64,000 nucleotides of DNA from Taxawa tesnikishii (nom. ined.) (Eukaryota; Ascomycota; Dothideomycetes; Dothideales): NCBI GenBank assembly GCA_030247885.1, contig JAPDRO010000023.1, positions 186,001-250,000 of the forward strand. The letters are read 5' to 3'. How positions within the stretch are numbered: position 1 is the first letter of the stretch; every line of letters begins with the position of its first letter. The notes beneath the pieces are model-generated. The model was not told the DNA's origin, made no database searches, and saw nothing but the letters and a program-made list of their open reading frames with translations. Positions 1 to 15,589 of this stretch are shown here, piece by piece. The translations under genes were made by a program, and so were the position numbers.

Positions 1-351
1 TCCTCCGTAGCCCTCCTACAAGCTGTTGAAGGCCCCTATTGCACCGTGTAAAAGCTCGTTAAAGTCATTGTGAAGAACTAGTGGTGTCAATCTGTTGGCA
101 TTACAGAGCCATGATCGGCACATTGCTTTGCCATTATTTACATGTCATGGCTGTGCCTGTTGGGCCATGAACGAACGATCATTGAAACGCCAGAACGCTA
201 GCTCGCCCTTTCCTGTACAGCGAGCGCATACCAACTTCGTACCAACCCCTCCCATTCGCTTCAGCTCCAAGAAATCATGCAATGGTTGACGAGTAACAAC
301 ATGCCGACATCATGGACTTCTACCTCTCCCGGTCGGAGCAAGAGCGTCCGT
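1..351. other. intergenic, nothing recognised
   Basis: This is the stretch downstream of the RSP5 stop codon. Short open frames on both strands show no family resemblance. I see no tRNA, repeat or promoter signal here. Confidence 0.5.
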
Positions 352-3057
<2,706 letters not shown>

Positions 3058-3869
3058 GGTTCAGGATGCCTAACAAGCTCTGCGGTGACGGCGGAGTTGT
3101 TCAACAGGCCATAAAAGGCCTGGAGCCTAATGGAATGAGTTCCTGGAAATAATCCACCGAGATGTGTTATGCTGGTAGGGTTTCGTACGCGATGTGGGTA
3201 GGGAGGGAGGGCTCTGAGGTGGGATGTTTTGTGGCTGTGTTGCCTCTAGGCGCGCGCTGAACGGGGAAGGAGGTGCCGCAAAGAGAGGGATCTACAATCT
3301 TCGCTTCTTTCTCTGTAATGTATGTCGCGTCTTCGCAAAGTGTGTTTTACGTCTAACGCATACAACAAGGGAGGCTCAGCTCAGCAGTCAACGGGAACGA
3401 AGTGTGGGACGCTCGTTCGAGCCTTGGGCTGACGCAATCCAGAAAAGCCCTGATCGTGATGAGGACGACAACTCTTCCTTACTACCGAGTCAATCCGCCC
3501 TTTCCGTCCGTCAAAGAAGCAACATATCGTTGGCCTTCATAGCCCGTCCTTGTATTCAACCGAAGGCTCAACAGTGACGTTCTGTGCTGGATCTTGCGCA
3601 AACTAAAGGTCTCTGTTCAGTAGTATCTATGTTTAGAAGGCCTACCACTTTCGGCCGAGCTATTACATCCGGCTTTCGTGGCAGGTATGCAGAGTTCTTG
3701 TAGTACGATAGGAGTCACCGTGTGTCTGGAAGTTATCACTCGCTATCTACCATGACTGCGCCCGTTCTTATCTCGTGACATTCCAGCCTGTGCAGCCGAC
3801 ATGCACCAAAATAAGTAAAAACGCCCGTTATGCGATATATAGTTCGTAGACCCAGTAGAATAATACGCA
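3058..3869. promoter_or_regulatory. RSP5 upstream region, no other gene seen
   Basis: About 810 bp between the RSP5 start codon and the 3' end of the transporter gene; both genes are on the minus strand. It must hold the RSP5 promoter and leader and the transporter's terminator. The 117-codon plus-strand open frame at 3224-3577 shows no family features and looks like chance. Confidence 0.4.
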
Positions 3870-5496
3870 TCATCTCAGAGCCCGCAGTTGCACTTCTTGC
3901 ACAGGCATTCTCTCGTTGTTTCCTTCTTCGCCGTCAATAGCACCCATGAGGCCTCTTTCCTCGTCTGGGCTCATGCGACTGCCTTCGTTAGCCTCTTTCG
4001 CAGGAGGAGGCGCATCTTTTGCAGAGCAACGAAAATTGCAGAGCCCAGGATGAGACTAGAACCAACAATCGACATCACGCCCGGAGTTGTGTCGAATACC
4101 AGCTTGTCGAACGTCAGTGCAAACAGCATCTGAGTGTAGGCCATGTTGGTCGCCCGCGACGACTTCTCGTATGACAGCCCTGCAGCAAGCAGGAACTGCT
4201 ACAGTGGATATTAGCAACAGCACCAGAAAAGTAAGGGAGTGACCAACACACCATCACAAAACCGCATGTTCCCAGGAAGAACAGGTAACCCCATTCTTTC
4301 AAGTCGGCAGGCAGGAGGAAGCCAACTCCAGGAAGAGCAAACTGCATGACCAGGCTCACGAACGTACACCATGCAGCGAAGTAGTTCACGCTGATGAGAG
4401 GGTGAGCACGTTTTCCAATCCACCTGATTGTAGTATAAGCGCAAACCGCCCCAAAGACGCCTACCAACGCAATGCCGACGGCTCCTAAGCGTTGCATAGG
4501 TGTCACGTTGTCGTAATTGGAAGCGTCAGGCAGGGTAACAGTCCCATTCGTTGCTGGTGACACATCCCCGTCGCCGGATGCTGGAGGTGCAGACGCCGAA
4601 GATGAGAAGAACGAGGTCGGCCTCGCGATGAATACCACCCCGACAAAAGAGACAAGACTGCCAATCTTTTCAATGCGGGTAAATGGTTCGTTGATCAGTA
4701 CAGAACACGCCCAGCAAGCCAAACCTGGTGCTAGGAAAGTAATGACCGTGGCATCCGCAAGCGGGAGGTAAAGGAGAGAATCTGGTGCTTGGTGTAAGCA
4801 GCGGAAGGTAAGATACTATCCGATTTTGTGACATACAGTACATCCCAAACACTCCGAAGAAGCCACCAAACCCGCGAGCTACCAGAAGCCATCTGACCTC
4901 AGGCATACCCAGAGGGAAGTAGGGGGTCTTCTTGTACCACATGTACGCAGAAGCAAGCACCAGGGTGATGAACATACGAGCAAAGAGAATCTTAGATGAC
5001 GTTAGCCTTGGCTATATAATGGAGCTCGACTTGTACCAACCTGGAAAGGGTGCAGTCCCTTGCCCTTGTTTCCTTCAACCTCCAGCAGTCTTGTAGTAAC
5101 GTTCATCAGGGTGCCAAAAACCTGAGCAATGAGCATGTAGAAGAGGCCCTTGTTCCTTATCCACGAGGCACACAACTTCCCCTTCCATGTTGTCGGAGGA
5201 GCCGGAGACCTCGAAGGCTGCCTACTGCCATTCTGATATGCTCTTCCTCTTCCTGGCCTAATCTGTTCGTACTCTTCCACGGATAGGTTGGAAAAAGTAT
5301 CTGGAGACAAAGGTCGTATGGGTCCGGAGCGGGGAGCCCTCAAGAACTGCGGTCTACCATCCCCCTTCTCCTCCGTCTTTGTCTTCAGGTGTTGGGCCGG
5401 TACTCCGGCGTCGAGAGAGATACGGTCAAGCTCGTTATCGCTAAGCAGAGAAACCTTGTCCTCTTGAGCCCGAGACTTGGATGGTTGCAAGCTCAT
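3870..5496 (-). CDS. EamA/DMT-superfamily transporter (SLC35G-like)
   Basis: Multi-pass membrane protein of the drug/metabolite transporter superfamily; the substrate cannot be read from the sequence. Exons are 5496-5041, 4990-4837, 4781-4252 and 4198 to the 3' end. The first 110 or so residues are hydrophilic and probably cytosolic. Then come two EamA-type repeats, beginning around GLFYMLIAQVFGTLMNVTTR, with a conserved YSLLYLPLADATVITF in the first repeat and FVMQFLLAAGLSYEKS in the second. Read literally the gene stops at 3971. Adding one A to the AAAA run (TTTT, 4017-4020) gives instead an acidic tail containing EERGLMGAI and ending QEVQLRALR at 3870. With that base the total is 490 codons, about 489 residues. 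I regard the longer tail as the true one, which is an inference from its composition and from similar cases in neighbouring genes. Confidence 0.85.
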
Positions 5497-6202
5497 AATC
5501 GATCATTGAAGGGGCGCGCAGATTCGCACCACACGCTGAGAGCCTGTGAAAGGACGACATAGATAAGGAAGGATCGGGTTCGAAAGAAGACATGACCACA
5601 GTTGTCGTGAGTCAGCAACTGATGGATACCGTAGCACTCCAAACTCCAACCTGCACGGCACACGACAGCGTAAAGTCCAATCCCAGCCAATGACGGATCC
5701 CCAGGTTCTCCACATTTTTGGCTTTGAGCAATCGTGACGCCGTCCGATCGCGGGATCGACACCCAACCCGTCCGCATCCTGGGATATCGTCCCGTCTGTG
5801 CCTGTTGCTCACACGTTCGAGACGGCGATGTATATCAATCCCACCATCTACAGTCTCAATTGTGTGCTTTGTCTACTCGAATGCTCTGCCCAAAACGCGG
5901 GCTTTCAGCGAACTCACGACGCCCTGAGCGACGTCTGGATAATGTATCACCAACCATCATGGGTGCCGGAAACCGAGGACCCTAAATCTGTTTCCCGTCG
6001 TTATGGCTCCGTCGTTCGTTTTACGATTCGGAAAAGTTACATAAACACATTAGATATGGATGTCTCTTCTGCATGCAGCGTCTCAAGCTGCCAAAGATTG
6101 AAATCTTCGACTATCCTGTTCCCAAATGCCCAGTTTGATCACTCCGAGAAGCGCTTGTCTTGACTCGGCGTTGCCCCTCACATTCCCTGCGCATATCGGG
6201 TC
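5497..6202. other. intergenic, transporter promoter and BUD6 3' flank
   Basis: About 700 bp between the transporter start and the BUD6 stop. Several overlapping short open frames occur in three frames, none with recognisable domains. No repeat or RNA gene seen. Confidence 0.4.
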
Positions 6203-9200
6203 TCACTCCGCGGCAGGTGTAGGCGGTTCCTCTTTCGCCTCGACGAATTCGGGCTCCGGACTGGGCGGGCCTGTCGATGCATCAGGGAAACCGCCGGGAA
6301 GACCGTTGGTGGCGGGGGTTGGGAGCTCTAGATGGTACGGTGGCTGCTCCTCCCTCTTGCCCTCATTATGCGCGGCGGCATCGCCATCAATGTGCGCGTT
6401 GGTATGCCCATTCGCGACCTTGACAGCATCGCCATCAGACTCCAGTGCAGCCTGGGCGTTGGCTTCGTCCTCGCCCTGCTCCGCATTAGGCGCTCCAGCA
6501 TCCGCCCCCTCGGCCGGCGGCAGCGGCGGAAGTGCTTTCTCCCTTTCCTCGGCAGCCCTCTGCCTAGCGTTCTGGCGTTCCCAGACCTCCCTCCGGATCC
6601 TCTCGTCCTTGATCGTTCTCAACCTCTCCGTCTCCTCCACACCACCCGATTTCTTGAGCTTGCCCTCCTCAACAAACCCACTCAACTCTTGCTGAAACTC
6701 ACCTCCCCTCCTGCTCTCGAGTTCCTTCTGCCTCGCCCTCTCCGCACGTTCAATAGCCTCAAGTCTGTCCTCGTGATTCGGTTGCAGCGCGCGGACCTCC
6801 CCAAGACGCCATCGCGGGCTTGCGAAGGGTCGGCGGACGGGTTGATTTGGTTGAGGTTGCGGCTGGTGCTGCGCTGACCCGTCGGGTTATGCAGATTCTG
6901 TTGCTTTGTGGCCTGCTCCACGAGCGCAAACGTCGCGGCCGCCTTCTCCAGATCGTCCTCGAGGTCGATGCACAACTCCTCCTGCATGGTAAGCAAGTCT
7001 CTGTCGTCGCAGACGACCTGCAGCTCCTTCTCCCAGATCTTCGTCCAGATGGGCTTCTCGCCTTTGAGGAACTCTTTGACTTTGGCAAGCTCCTTTGTCG
7101 CGGCTTGGATCTCCTTACCGACCTGTTCGAGCTGGCGTGGCAGAGGCCGCACGCCGCGCGAAACAACGTCCTTGCGCAGGTCTTCGACTGTGTCTTGCAG
7201 ATCGTCGACACTGGTGACGAGTTTCTCGCTGTCTGCGGAGAGGTTCTTCTTGCCGTTGTTAACGTAAGCACGGCCAGAGGAGGCGGACATGGAGGGCACG
7301 CGGGCTTTGTCTGCCGCGGATCGGACGGAGGCCGCTTTGGTACGGATGCTGGCCATGCTCGAGTTGACGTCGCTGACGAAGGACGTGTATGTTTGACGCA
7401 TGACGGCGAGGTCGCGGCGCAGGGACTGGACTTCGTCGAGCTGCGGGTTGGTGTCTTTGGCTGTTGATGTGGTGCGTTGGTGCGCCTGCGGTGCGGCGGA
7501 GGGCACGGGTGCGCGGGTCGCAAGGCTGGCCATTTCCTTTGCTGCTTCTTGTTGTCGCTCCGAAACCATCGCCAGTGCGGACTGCTGGTCCGTGACCGCT
7601 GTTTGAATGCTCTCGATCATCGTGCGTAGGCCTCCCAGACCGTCGTCAAAGTGGCGCTTCACTTCATCCAGGGCCTCGACATTCAACACCAGCACAGAAC
7701 GGTCTTTGATGTCACCGAGATCTTCGAGTTCATGTCGCACGCCAGAAACGGGATCTTGGATGTAGATGTCGGGCAGGTCAATGCCGTTACTGTGTGTGTT
7801 CCAAGCGAACTTCTCGATGAAAGCAAGCTGAAGTCTGCCGAGTGTGAGATCTCCGCCGTCTGGTAAGACAAACTTCTTGATCTTGCTTTTGTATTGCAGG
7901 AATAGCGTCAATTCTTTCCCAGGCTGCGGAGACGTCTCAGGAACAAACTCCTTCTGCTGCTGCGGCGGTGACCGATAGGGTGCTTGGCGAGTACTGTAGC
8001 GCGAGGGTATTGCCGACTTCCTCCGCTGAAGCGTAGCATCTTGATCGCCATCCGCAAGTGCGGGTTCACTGATCGGTCCGTTGACGGTGGCGGAGACGGC
8101 TTCCTGCCTGCTCTCTACGCTAGGAAAAGGGTAGGCGGCGAGTTTGTCCTCGGGCGTCTTGATGTGCGGGCTATCCACATCCTCTTCGGGTCTGCTACCA
8201 GTTTGAGTCTCTATTTCTTCAGGCCGTTCGGGTCTTCTGGGTGCCTCATTCCGCAGTGGTGAAGACTCGGCAGGCCGTTGTCCCGACTTGGTTCGAGATT
8301 GCAGCAGCGTGCTTCGCGTCCTGACCGCCCTCATCGACTCCTGCTGGTCTCCCCGCCCACGATTCGGAATTGGAGAGTTCTGCGCTGGCGGGATCATCGG
8401 TACGCCATTGGGCGTTCCAAGATGTTTCTGTATCTGATATGCTGAGAACCGCCGCGATGCACGCCTCTCCAACTCGCCGCCTCTCTGCAAGGCAGCGAGC
8501 GCATCTTGCTGTTTTGGTGGGGGAGGTGGAGGCGGCACCGGCAGGTCATGATACGTGGACGCAGGCGCCGGGGAGGGTTGGCCGGCATAACATCCTCTGC
8601 GGGATAGGGTGCGATGACGGGCATGTTCTGCATGGCATTGCTCGACATGGACGAGCTCGATTCCAGCGTCTCGCGACTCGGTTCTCGAGCCCGGTGCAGG
8701 CTGCTGTTGGGGCTGAAATTGTCTCTCCTCGGCGATGACCTCCCGCCTTGTACCGATGTCGTCCGTGGAGGCAGATCCGGCCCGTTGTTGAGATCTCCGC
8801 TCCCCTGCCTTTGCGCAAAGCTCCTGCTGCTCGACTGCCTCGAGGGAGCATCTTCCGGCGGCACCCTCCCTTCGCCTGAGTCTGCGCTGGCATTGCTCGC
8901 GACGCTGACCTGCCGCGAACTCCCTCCAACACTACCAGCTTCCCTTCCAGTCCTCTGCCGTAATCTTTGCTGCTTCTTCTTCAACCCATGGAGCAAGTTT
9001 ATTATAATGTCCCTTATCCGCGGCAGGAACTTGTCCAAGCTAGCCTGCGAAGCCTCTTGGCTCAGCGTCTCTTCCAATATTGCTCGCAGCAGGTCCGGCA
9101 CAGGTCCCAGATCTTGCGTCTCGACGCCGATGCCATTGAAAGCCCGACATGCGATGTTGAACTCGTATCCCAGCCGGACGTAGACATCGGAGACTTCGCC

Positions 9201-9439
9201 TTCGGTTGCCGTGCCCCGTGACCACATGGTAAGTGTTTCGAGTAACTGCTTGGTTGCGACTAGGAGGTGGGTGACGCTCTTCTCGATCGTGGAGAGCTGC
9301 TGTTGCGGCTGAGAGAGGGTCAGCAGTGACTTTACATGGTCCTTCGCTGGTGCAGACGTACGTTCTGCCTCGAGCGACCGCTGGAAGAGCGGCCGCCAGA
9401 GCCAGAGGAGCTCCTTGCGGCGGATTCCTCGGCCGACAT
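6203..9439 (-). CDS. BUD6: actin-interacting polarity factor BUD6/AIP3
   Basis: Polarisome component that binds actin and the formin to promote actin-cable assembly at growth sites. Two exons: 9439-9362 and 9308-6203, with a 53-bp intron. Starting at 9439 gives MSAEESAARSSSGSG, then PQQQLSTIEKSVTHLL across the splice, which fits the family much better than the longer open frame starting at 9572. An N-terminal helical domain (about 30-150) holds ATKQLLETLTMWSRG and RIRDIIINLLHGLKKKQQ. A long disordered Ser/Pro/Arg stretch follows, then the AIP3 domain with coiled coils (RHFDDGLGGLRTMIESIQTA onward), and a basic/acidic tail. The conceptual protein is about 1061 residues. Two single bases appear to be missing: in the G4 run at 8570-8573 (CCCC on the coding strand) and in the C4 run at 6799-6802 (GGGG on the coding strand). 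With both restored one frame runs end to end. Confidence 0.92.
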
Positions 9440-10610
9440 TGTAAGGTGCGCAGTATGCGGTCGCTTGCAGGTCTCGGAAGTGTTTCAAAAATTGTGTTGA
9501 CGGTAGAAAGAAGGACAGTCCTCTGGCAAGTCGGAGGCTGGGAAAAGAGAGACGATGAGATCCTAGACTCAACGGTAGACCGCTGGAAATGCAGACGCGA
9601 CAGTGAACCGCTGGATTATGCAGGCGTCAGACGTTAGGGAACGTCACAATCGCTGGCGTATCGCAAGGCGTTTGGCTGCAGAGGCCAAAGACGACCCCAA
9701 GTCGCGCTGGTTTACGGAGGGTCTTGGCGCGAGTGGCCTTTTGCCCTTAAACAAGCCAAGGCAGGGTAAGGTAGATGTAAAGGTAAAGGCAAAGCGAGCC
9801 TCCTCCGCGTCACAAAATCATGCATAAATCTGCCCAAGTTCTCCAATTGACTGCGCTTGAACAGGATATTGGCGTCTTCTAATCGTGTCACAACAATCAC
9901 GTAGATGTAGTACCGACCTACGTGAATTGCTCGTGAACCGGTTACTGTGCGAGGTTACTGTGGTACCGGCATCTTCCCATTGTTCAAGTTCACAGTGCAG
10001 GCAAGATACGGGACGGAAGCCGCTCTCACGTGCGCGTAGATTCTGGGTTCCGTGCGATGCGCTGACTTACTATCTATCATGCAAGTGAACTCTGCCCGGC
10101 TCTTTGACCGGAAGCCTGCTTGACTTTGGCAACAGTGCTTGTGCTGCTCGTCCGTCAACAACGTCACTCACACGCCGTCCATCGTCCTCCTTTATGCGTT
10201 GGACTTCACCTCAGTACCTCTGTAACAAGCCGGCGCCCGACGCCAGACGCCAGACGCCAGACTAGGCCGCGGATCAGCGTTGCTCGGTCCGCCAGCACCA
10301 AGCTAAACCAAATACGTTACTTGTGTCCACGGAACTGCTAACTTACACCTCTCACCATCTCTCTTCCCCCAACTCGAGTAGAGAGAGACAGGGCGACGTT
10401 GCATCCGACAACCGCCGACTCTTCCCCTCGACCCTACCGATCTGCCATTGCGAACAAGTATTGCCACCACAAAGTCATCGCATTCAGACATTCGCTTGTC
10501 CTGAGCGCGCCCTCCTGAACGCGAGAGAGCTTCGAGCTCTGCCGCCGAAGAGCGACACCCATCCTCCTACTTTCCTCCACCTTCGCACGACTTTGTGCTT
10601 CCTTCGCGCC
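9440..10610. promoter_or_regulatory. divergent promoter region BUD6 / PBP1
   Basis: 1.17 kb between two divergently transcribed genes. It contains a short tandem repeat of the 7-mer CGCCAGA (three copies around 10236-10261). No coding frame here has recognisable features. Confidence 0.5.
10236..10261 (+). repeat. 7-bp tandem repeat (CGCCAGA, about 3 copies)
   Basis: Three near-perfect head-to-tail copies of CGCCAGA lie in the PBP1 upstream region, about 350 bp before the start codon. It is a small satellite with no evident function. Confidence 0.7.
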
Positions 10611-13600
10611 ATGAACGGCACCACTACTCCTAAGCCTTCTCAACCGAACAACATGAATACCTCAAAACCACATTTGAAGAACAGTGCAAGCGGAAAAACA
10701 CTCGACAGTGCGCGCAAGCAAGCTGCTAGTCCTGTCGACGGAAGTTCGAGGTAGGGAAATTCCACGCACTTGTTCTAGCTCTGTCTGCTCTGTCTCTACC
10801 CTCGTTATTGGCTTGCACTCTGTCAGTGTTGCGACTGCACTCCCAAGACAGACCGGCACGTTGTGAATTCGAAGCCTGAGGCACTCGGACTTAACACGCG
10901 ACCATCACATGATGAACATGGTCGCACATAGTAGCCCTTCGTCAGGTCTTGGATGGAAGTCGACACAAACATCTCTCGAATGTGTTCTGATACTCGTGCA
11001 GCAGAAAACCCCAACCAAAAGCCTGGACGGGCACCAACCCTATCACAAACCGACCGACCAGCACATCAAACGCAAATGGCGCACCACAGCCCAACGCAAA
11101 GAACGCCGCTCCTCTAGCGAGGCCGCAACAACAACCATCCTCATCGGACAGTGCGGACAACCATGCCAATGACCGACTATTGTTTCTCATTGCAAACTTT
11201 ACTGTAAGTGGGGTCGGGGAAAACATGGGTTCTACCATGGAATGGTTCTTTGATGGACGATAGCATCCAACGAGATATAAGAATAGTCCTGCTTCGCGCT
11301 CATACTAACTACTACTTTGCAGGGCCTCGATGTCTCTGTCAAACTCAAGAATGGCGAACAATTCGTAGGTATCTTCTCCAGTGCTTCCTTGGAAGCGAGC
11401 GGCTCTCAATACACCCTGAAGATGGCGAAACGCACAAGCGCAGCCGCAGCCCAGCAAGTTAACGGCAACACCGAGCTGCCAGACGAGTTCGTTGGCACTA
11501 GTGACGACTTCGCCATGACGTTCGACTTTCAGGACACGGTAGACTTAGCGGCGGCCAATGTTGATGTTGCTGGATCAGCGACCAGAGCCCAGAATGGTAA
11601 GCCATGGAGTCGCCCTGCTTCCCTCACTGACCGTACTAACAGCCAAAGGCGTCTCTTCCTCTTTCCGCACAGATGCCGATATCTCCGGTAACCTTGCCCT
11701 ACGCGAGAGAGAACTTCAACGCTGGCAACCAGGCCCCGACACCAGTGTCGATCTTTCGCTTGAGAGCTCCACGGCTGCGGGAGGCTGGGACCAGTTTGCT
11801 GAAAATGAAAGACTCTACAATGTGCAGAGCGATTACAACGAGGATATGTACACAACGACTATCGACCGGTCGGATCCACTCTACAGGCAGCGCGAGGCCG
11901 AGGCTGTAAGGATAGCACGCGAGATCGAGGGTACAGCAGCAAGCAACCCACATGTTGAGGAAGAGAGGAGGATGAACGCAGAGGCGGATTCAGGCTTGGA
12001 CGAAGAGGACAAGTAAGGCTATATTACTTCCATTCTGCAACACAGGGCGACTGACCACTTGCAGATACTCCGGCGTCCGGCGTGACCCTACTCCATCGAA
12101 TGCAGGCAAGGGCACTGGAAATGCCTATGTCCCTCCGGCCCGACGGCCAATCACCAGCCAGCCTACCGTGCGCGGTGCTCCGTACGATCCTGCCATTATC
12201 CAAATGTCGAGACCGGCGCCTGCTGCTAAGGACGCTACGGACGCTACGGACACCACAGCTCCAACCGAGAAGGAACAGCAAAAGACACAGGTTGCGGATA
12301 CCCTACCAAAGATCACCGTCCCGTCGCAGGAAGCAGCCGTACCTTTAACGGTAGCAACAGCAACACCATCCACAACGGCTGCCCCTACTCCTGCCACGAC
12401 TGCAGCACTCACTCCATCAGTACCACAGCAGGCAGCACCTGCACAGAAATCGGCACCTGCTGAGGGTGTCACGGAAAACATCGAGCGTAAGGTGCTGGAC
12501 TCGTTCAAGCAGTTCAAGTACTCCGAGAGGCTGCGGATGGAAGAGCAGACGCGCAACAAACAGGAGCGCAAGCGTGAGACTGCCCGCCAAGAGAAGTCTG
12601 TCAAGCTTAACGACCTGAAGAAGTTTGCGCAAAACTTCAAGCTCTACACTCCCGTTCCTCAAGACCTGGTGCCTATTCTGGCAAAAGACAAGGAGAAGCA
12701 GGAGCTGATTGTCGAGAAGGCCAAGCAGCAAGCTTTGGAGAAGGAGCAACGCTCGATATCGCAAGCCGCATCTCCGGCAGCATCCCAGGCAACAGTCACT
12801 GCGACAGATCCCAAAGCGCAGCGTACCATACCTACCGCCCCTCAAGCTGGTGCAGAGCCAGCATCACCCTCCGCCCATCGTCAGCGTGCCCCACAGGCTC
12901 TACGCGCACAGCACCCAGCACTCCAGTCACCGCGTGGGCCAGGACAGCTTAGCCAGCGTGTTGCAGCAAACCAAGCGCAGTACAACCGTTCCGGATTCGC
13001 AGCACCGAATCTTCCTTCTCCACTGCCCATCAGAGATACCCGCAAGCCGTCCGTCGACCAAGGCATCAGTAGCCCAACCTCTGCAATATCCGGCAAGGCC
13101 TTGAATGTCAAGGCCATGGAGTTCAAGCCAAACCCAGGCGCGAGCACATTCGTGCCAACTGGTCCCAGCAGCGCCGCCTCTGCCAATGTGAAGCGTCCCA
13201 GTGTCTCCGCTTCTAGACCGAAAACGGACCCAGCCATCTTCTTCCCCGCAGGCAAGAAGATCAAATCCGTGGACGAGAGGGTTTCGCTGGCAGATACATT
13301 CAACCCAGTCAAGCGCATGCTTGAAGAGACACCCGAAGAGGAAAAGAAAACAAAGTATGCCAACAACGGCGGCATCCCGCACGCCTTCAGAACGCCTCCC
13401 ACATGGGAATCTACCGTGGACAAATCTTACAAAGACATGTTCGCCAAATCCGTTCCGCCGCCCATGAGCTCAGTGTCGCCGATGCACACGCCCAACAACG
13501 CCGGGCTGCCAAACATGCCGCACCAGCACCAGCTCCCAGCGCACCTGCAAGCACCGGTGAACGGCGCGCCGCCCACAGCACACCAAACCCCGCCACGCTT

Positions 13601-14447
13601 CCCGCCAAACCAGTCCTACATGGCTGGACCGAATCAAGCCTACGAAGATCCGCGCATGCAGTTTGCATCAGCCGCGAGCGTGGCTCCTTCCCCTAGAATG
13701 GGACATCCCGCCATGGCTTACAACAACATGCACCCGGGCATGCCAGGGCAAGGGATGCCTGGACATTTCCCTGGGTACGGTATGCAGCAGCCCGTGCAGA
13801 TGGGTGGGCACATGATGGTGCAGCAGCATTCGCAGGGCGGGTCACTGGGCCCTGGCATGAGCCCGGCCATGGGGATGCGTAACATGCACGTCCCGCCAAT
13901 GCAGGCCGGCGTACCGCAGTTTCCCATGACGCCTCACATGAACACGCCGCATATGCAGTCTCCGATGCCCGGACACGCTCAGCCGCACTTCAACGCGTAC
14001 CAGATGCAGCCAAACATGCCAGGAGGATTCGCTAACAGCCCATCCCGCGGTGGCATGGGCCTCCCAATGAGTCATTCAATGAGCCATCAGGGAAGTCAGC
14101 AGGGCCATCAACCGCCTCCGCCTGGGCAGTACATTCCCAACATGCCTCCTAATCAAGGTGGGCAGAACCCGAACTTCGGACCAATGACGCCCATGCGCAA
14201 TCCGGCCTTCCCGCAACCTATGCCACAGTTCCAACAAGGAGGGCAATATCCCGCAAACGGATACCCAATGCAGCAACGTAACATGAGCAATTCGGGGTAC
14301 AATCCGCAGATGAACATGACGCCGAGACAGTATCCGGCGCAGCCTATGGGTGCGATGAATAACGGTCAGATGCCTGGGATGATGCCGCAGGGTATGCCGG
14401 GGCAGAATGCGGCCGCTATGGGTGCGGATGCGGCTGGTGGTAAATGA
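10611..14447 (+). CDS. PBP1: PBP1, ataxin-2 homologue (Lsm-LsmAD, PAM2)
   Basis: Poly(A)-binding-protein partner acting in mRNA metabolism and stress granules. Five exons: 10611-10750, 11002-11203, 11323-11596, 11643-12012 and 12065-14447. They total 1123 codons (1122 residues) and the frame is intact throughout. The Lsm fold spans about 102-185 (NDRLLFLIANFT then GLDVSVKLKNGEQFVGIF). LsmAD spans about 254-320 (WDQFAENERLYNV, then YTTTIDRSDPLYRQRE). A PAM2 motif for binding the PABP MLLE domain is visible near 674-684 (ALNVKAMEFKP). The final 350 or so residues are low-complexity and rich in Met, Pro, Gln, Asn and Gly. In budding yeast the Met-rich region of Pbp1 mediates redox-sensitive condensation; that the same holds here is inference. 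The first intron (251 bp) ends in a tandem GCAGCAG acceptor. Confidence 0.95.
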
Positions 14448-15589
14448 GCTGGCAACACCAACCAAGAAGTTCGAAAACGAGAAAGGGGATACGACAACCG
14501 TCTAGACATCCGAGCAAAGTTCAGCGCCGCACAGTGGTACTGTTGGATTTTGCGCGGATCGGATGCGGAGGCGCATTGCGTAGGAGTCGGTTCGACTTGA
14601 CGCGAACCCCTGTCACGGCTGTCCAAAGTACAGATGTGAGCATGCATCGCAAGCTGTATAGTGCTGGTCGGATCGGCCACTGACTGAGGTTAATGCCCTT
14701 GACAGCACTGGAAGATATTCATCAGTATTGTGCGAGTCGGAACTTGCTATAGTGACGTATGGCTGGACGGGCAAAAGCGTGGATGGTTGAAGAATGGGTG
14801 GATACGGGTAGGGCAGGAGCGGGATACCTGAACATGGTGGACCGGGCAAGTTGTTAGCGAACAGAAGAGGCTGTCCATGAGGTAGCTAGAAGGATTTTTA
14901 TCTATAAGATTCCTTGGAACGTTTTCTTTGCTGTTCGCACATTCCTGTCTTGTGACTGCCCGGCGTATCCGGTGAACACACCCTACGTACAACATTCGTC
15001 CGGGACGTTTCCCGCACGCCAGCCTGGTGCTGGCTGTATGATGCCGTTGCATCGCGGTCTCCTTTTTGTAGTTTCAGCTTGTCCTTTTCTCGATCAATGT
15101 TCACGAGCGCTCACCAAACATCGATTGCGAACACAGTCCTAGCCCACAGGAACGGAGTGGTTTAGAGTGCAAACAAACCTTCCATTCAGCTGTACCACGT
15201 CGCACAGTCACGAGACTGCCACAAGACACGGGTTAGAGGGGACCCGGTCGCACTCGCATTCGTACTCGCACAGGAAAAGGCAAATCCTCACTGAAACCAG
15301 AGGGCTTGAATCCTTCTGCAACGCAACAGAAACAAGCATTTGAGGGGAACTGACCAATTCAACTCGTTTCCCCGTCCTTCCGCTCGCATTGCATCGCATG
15401 GACTATCGACCTCGTGCCGGGACGCCTTATACAGTTGTGCCACAACGTCACCACCAACAGAACAATGGCGGATACGACAGTTGTGGGATAAGTATTCGTG
15501 TTCTCCTCTCACCCTGCATTCCAATTGCCTCTCCAAGCATTTACGGTAAAAGTGAACTGTAACTTTTCCCTCCCAGTGTCAATACAAGC
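14448..15589. other. intergenic, nothing recognised
   Basis: 1.14 kb between PBP1 and the secreted-protein gene, both on the plus strand. Short open frames on the minus strand lack domain features. It presumably includes the PBP1 3' UTR and the promoter of the next gene. Confidence 0.4.

Noticed and set aside
6820-7523. Long open frames on both strands inside BUD6
   Set aside because: Shadows of the GC-rich BUD6 coding frame.
9440-9572. Upstream extension of BUD6 to the ATG at 9572
   Set aside because: The ATG at 9439 plus a 53-bp intron gives the expected Ser-rich start and joins in frame to the conserved domain; the extension reads through an intron.
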